Shown piece after piece: positions 63,867-64,000 of a stretch of 64,000 nucleotides of DNA. The stretch covers positions 217,941 to 281,940 of the forward strand of contig NZ_FOQH01000009.1 in the NCBI RefSeq assembly GCF_900113695.1. Reading direction: 5' to 3'. This DNA comes from Albimonas pacifica. GTDB taxonomy: Bacteria > Pseudomonadota > Alphaproteobacteria > Rhodobacterales > Rhodobacteraceae. Each line of letters starts with the position of its first letter. Positions within the stretch are counted from its first letter, which is position 1. A program made the translations under genes and the position numbers. The notes under the pieces were generated by a model. The model did no database searches and was not told where the DNA came from. It saw only the letters and a list, made by a program, of their open reading frames with translations.

Positions 63867-64000
63867 ATGTTGGACGACACCCCGACCTACGGCAGCATCG
63901 CGCCCCTGCGCAACGTGCAGGCGCTGACGGAGTTGATCAGCCGCGTTCAGGCACGCCTGGACGGTCTGCCGGGCATGGCCTGTTTCCATGGCCCCTCGGG
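63867..64000 (+). CDS. MuB-type AAA ATPase, 5' part (runs off the window)
   Basis: Only the first 44 codons are visible. The sequence YGSIAPLRNVQALTELISRV followed by FHGPSG looks like the helical start and the beginning of a Walker A motif of a MuB/TniB-like ATPase, which activates the transposase and selects targets. The ATG at 63867 follows GAGGCGAGAG. Its place directly after the transposase gene is the Mu order. Confidence 0.75.
   Translation, partial: MLDDTPTYGSIAPLRNVQALTELISRVQARLDGLPGMACFHGPS

Larger units (their letters stand above)
56444..64000. mobile_element. Mu-like transposable prophage (left part, right end beyond the window)
   Basis: The left end is placed at the TG at 56444, where homology to the palindromic element stops; Mu-like phages have 5'-TG ends. 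Order inward: cargo (adenine methylase, secreted protein), minus-strand repressor, three operators, early plus-strand genes with overlapping starts, ParB-like protein, DDE transposase and the start of a MuB-type ATPase. This is the Mu arrangement, with cargo between the end and the repressor. Overlapping start and stop codons link most early genes. Head and tail genes and the right end should lie downstream. Confidence 0.88.

Overview
The window is very GC-rich and looks like a chromosome segment of a Rhodobacteraceae-type alphaproteobacterium. The support is gene content: tandem DctPQM TRAP transporter genes, the block rpsB-tsf-pyrH-frr-uppS-cdsA-dxr-rseP, a fused-gene cobalamin operon and an attenuated ilv operon. 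No rRNA or tRNA gene was recognised, so the genus is left open.

Layout. 0-2.5 kb: the 3' part of an RNA methyltransferase gene and an aldehyde dehydrogenase. 2.8-7.1 kb: a zincin-like metalloprotease, a DUF1697 protein and hemF on the minus strand, then a divergent ABC exporter. 7.2-12.8 kb (minus): one DctQM membrane pair with three consecutive DctP substrate-binding proteins. 12.9-22.5 kb: a divergent catabolic cluster. Its minus arm runs kinase (LvaA-like), small DUF6285 partner (LvaB-like), acyl-CoA dehydrogenase (LvaC-like). Its plus arm runs amidase, acyl-CoA synthetase, Baeyer-Villiger-type monooxygenase, short-chain dehydrogenase and enoyl-CoA hydratase homologue. Together with the TRAP system this reads as uptake, ketone oxidation, CoA activation and hydroxyacyl-CoA dehydration of an unidentified ketone or hydroxy acid. 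22.7 kb: a cold-shock gene. 23.1-24.5 kb: a visibly lower-GC islet with one gene joining a Schlafen-type AlbA_2 domain to a GNAT domain. 24.6-33.9 kb: a cobalamin operon (cobB, cbiX, DUF-cobH fusion, cobL, cobI, cbiG-cobJ fusion, cobM). 34.4-38.2 kb: a CoA-transferase, a secreted unknown protein and SelO. 38.6-47.4 kb: translation, nucleotide and isoprenoid/envelope housekeeping genes. 48-51 kb: psuK-psuG and miaA. 51.3-52.8 kb: an MFS exporter behind a SoxR/MerR-like palindrome. 52.9-56.2 kb: an ilv operon behind a leader peptide and attenuator.

From about 56,444 to the window end lies the left part of a Mu-like transposable prophage: left-end cargo (an adenine methylase and a secreted protein), a repressor facing early genes across three operators, a ParB-like protein, a DDE transposase and the start of a MuB-type ATPase. 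Its end interrupts one copy of a dispersed palindromic element.

That element is the most striking non-coding signal. Four complete copies of about 200 bp, one copy cut by the prophage and one deletion scar lie between genes. The stems differ in sequence between copies, yet in every complete copy the two arms remain exactly complementary.
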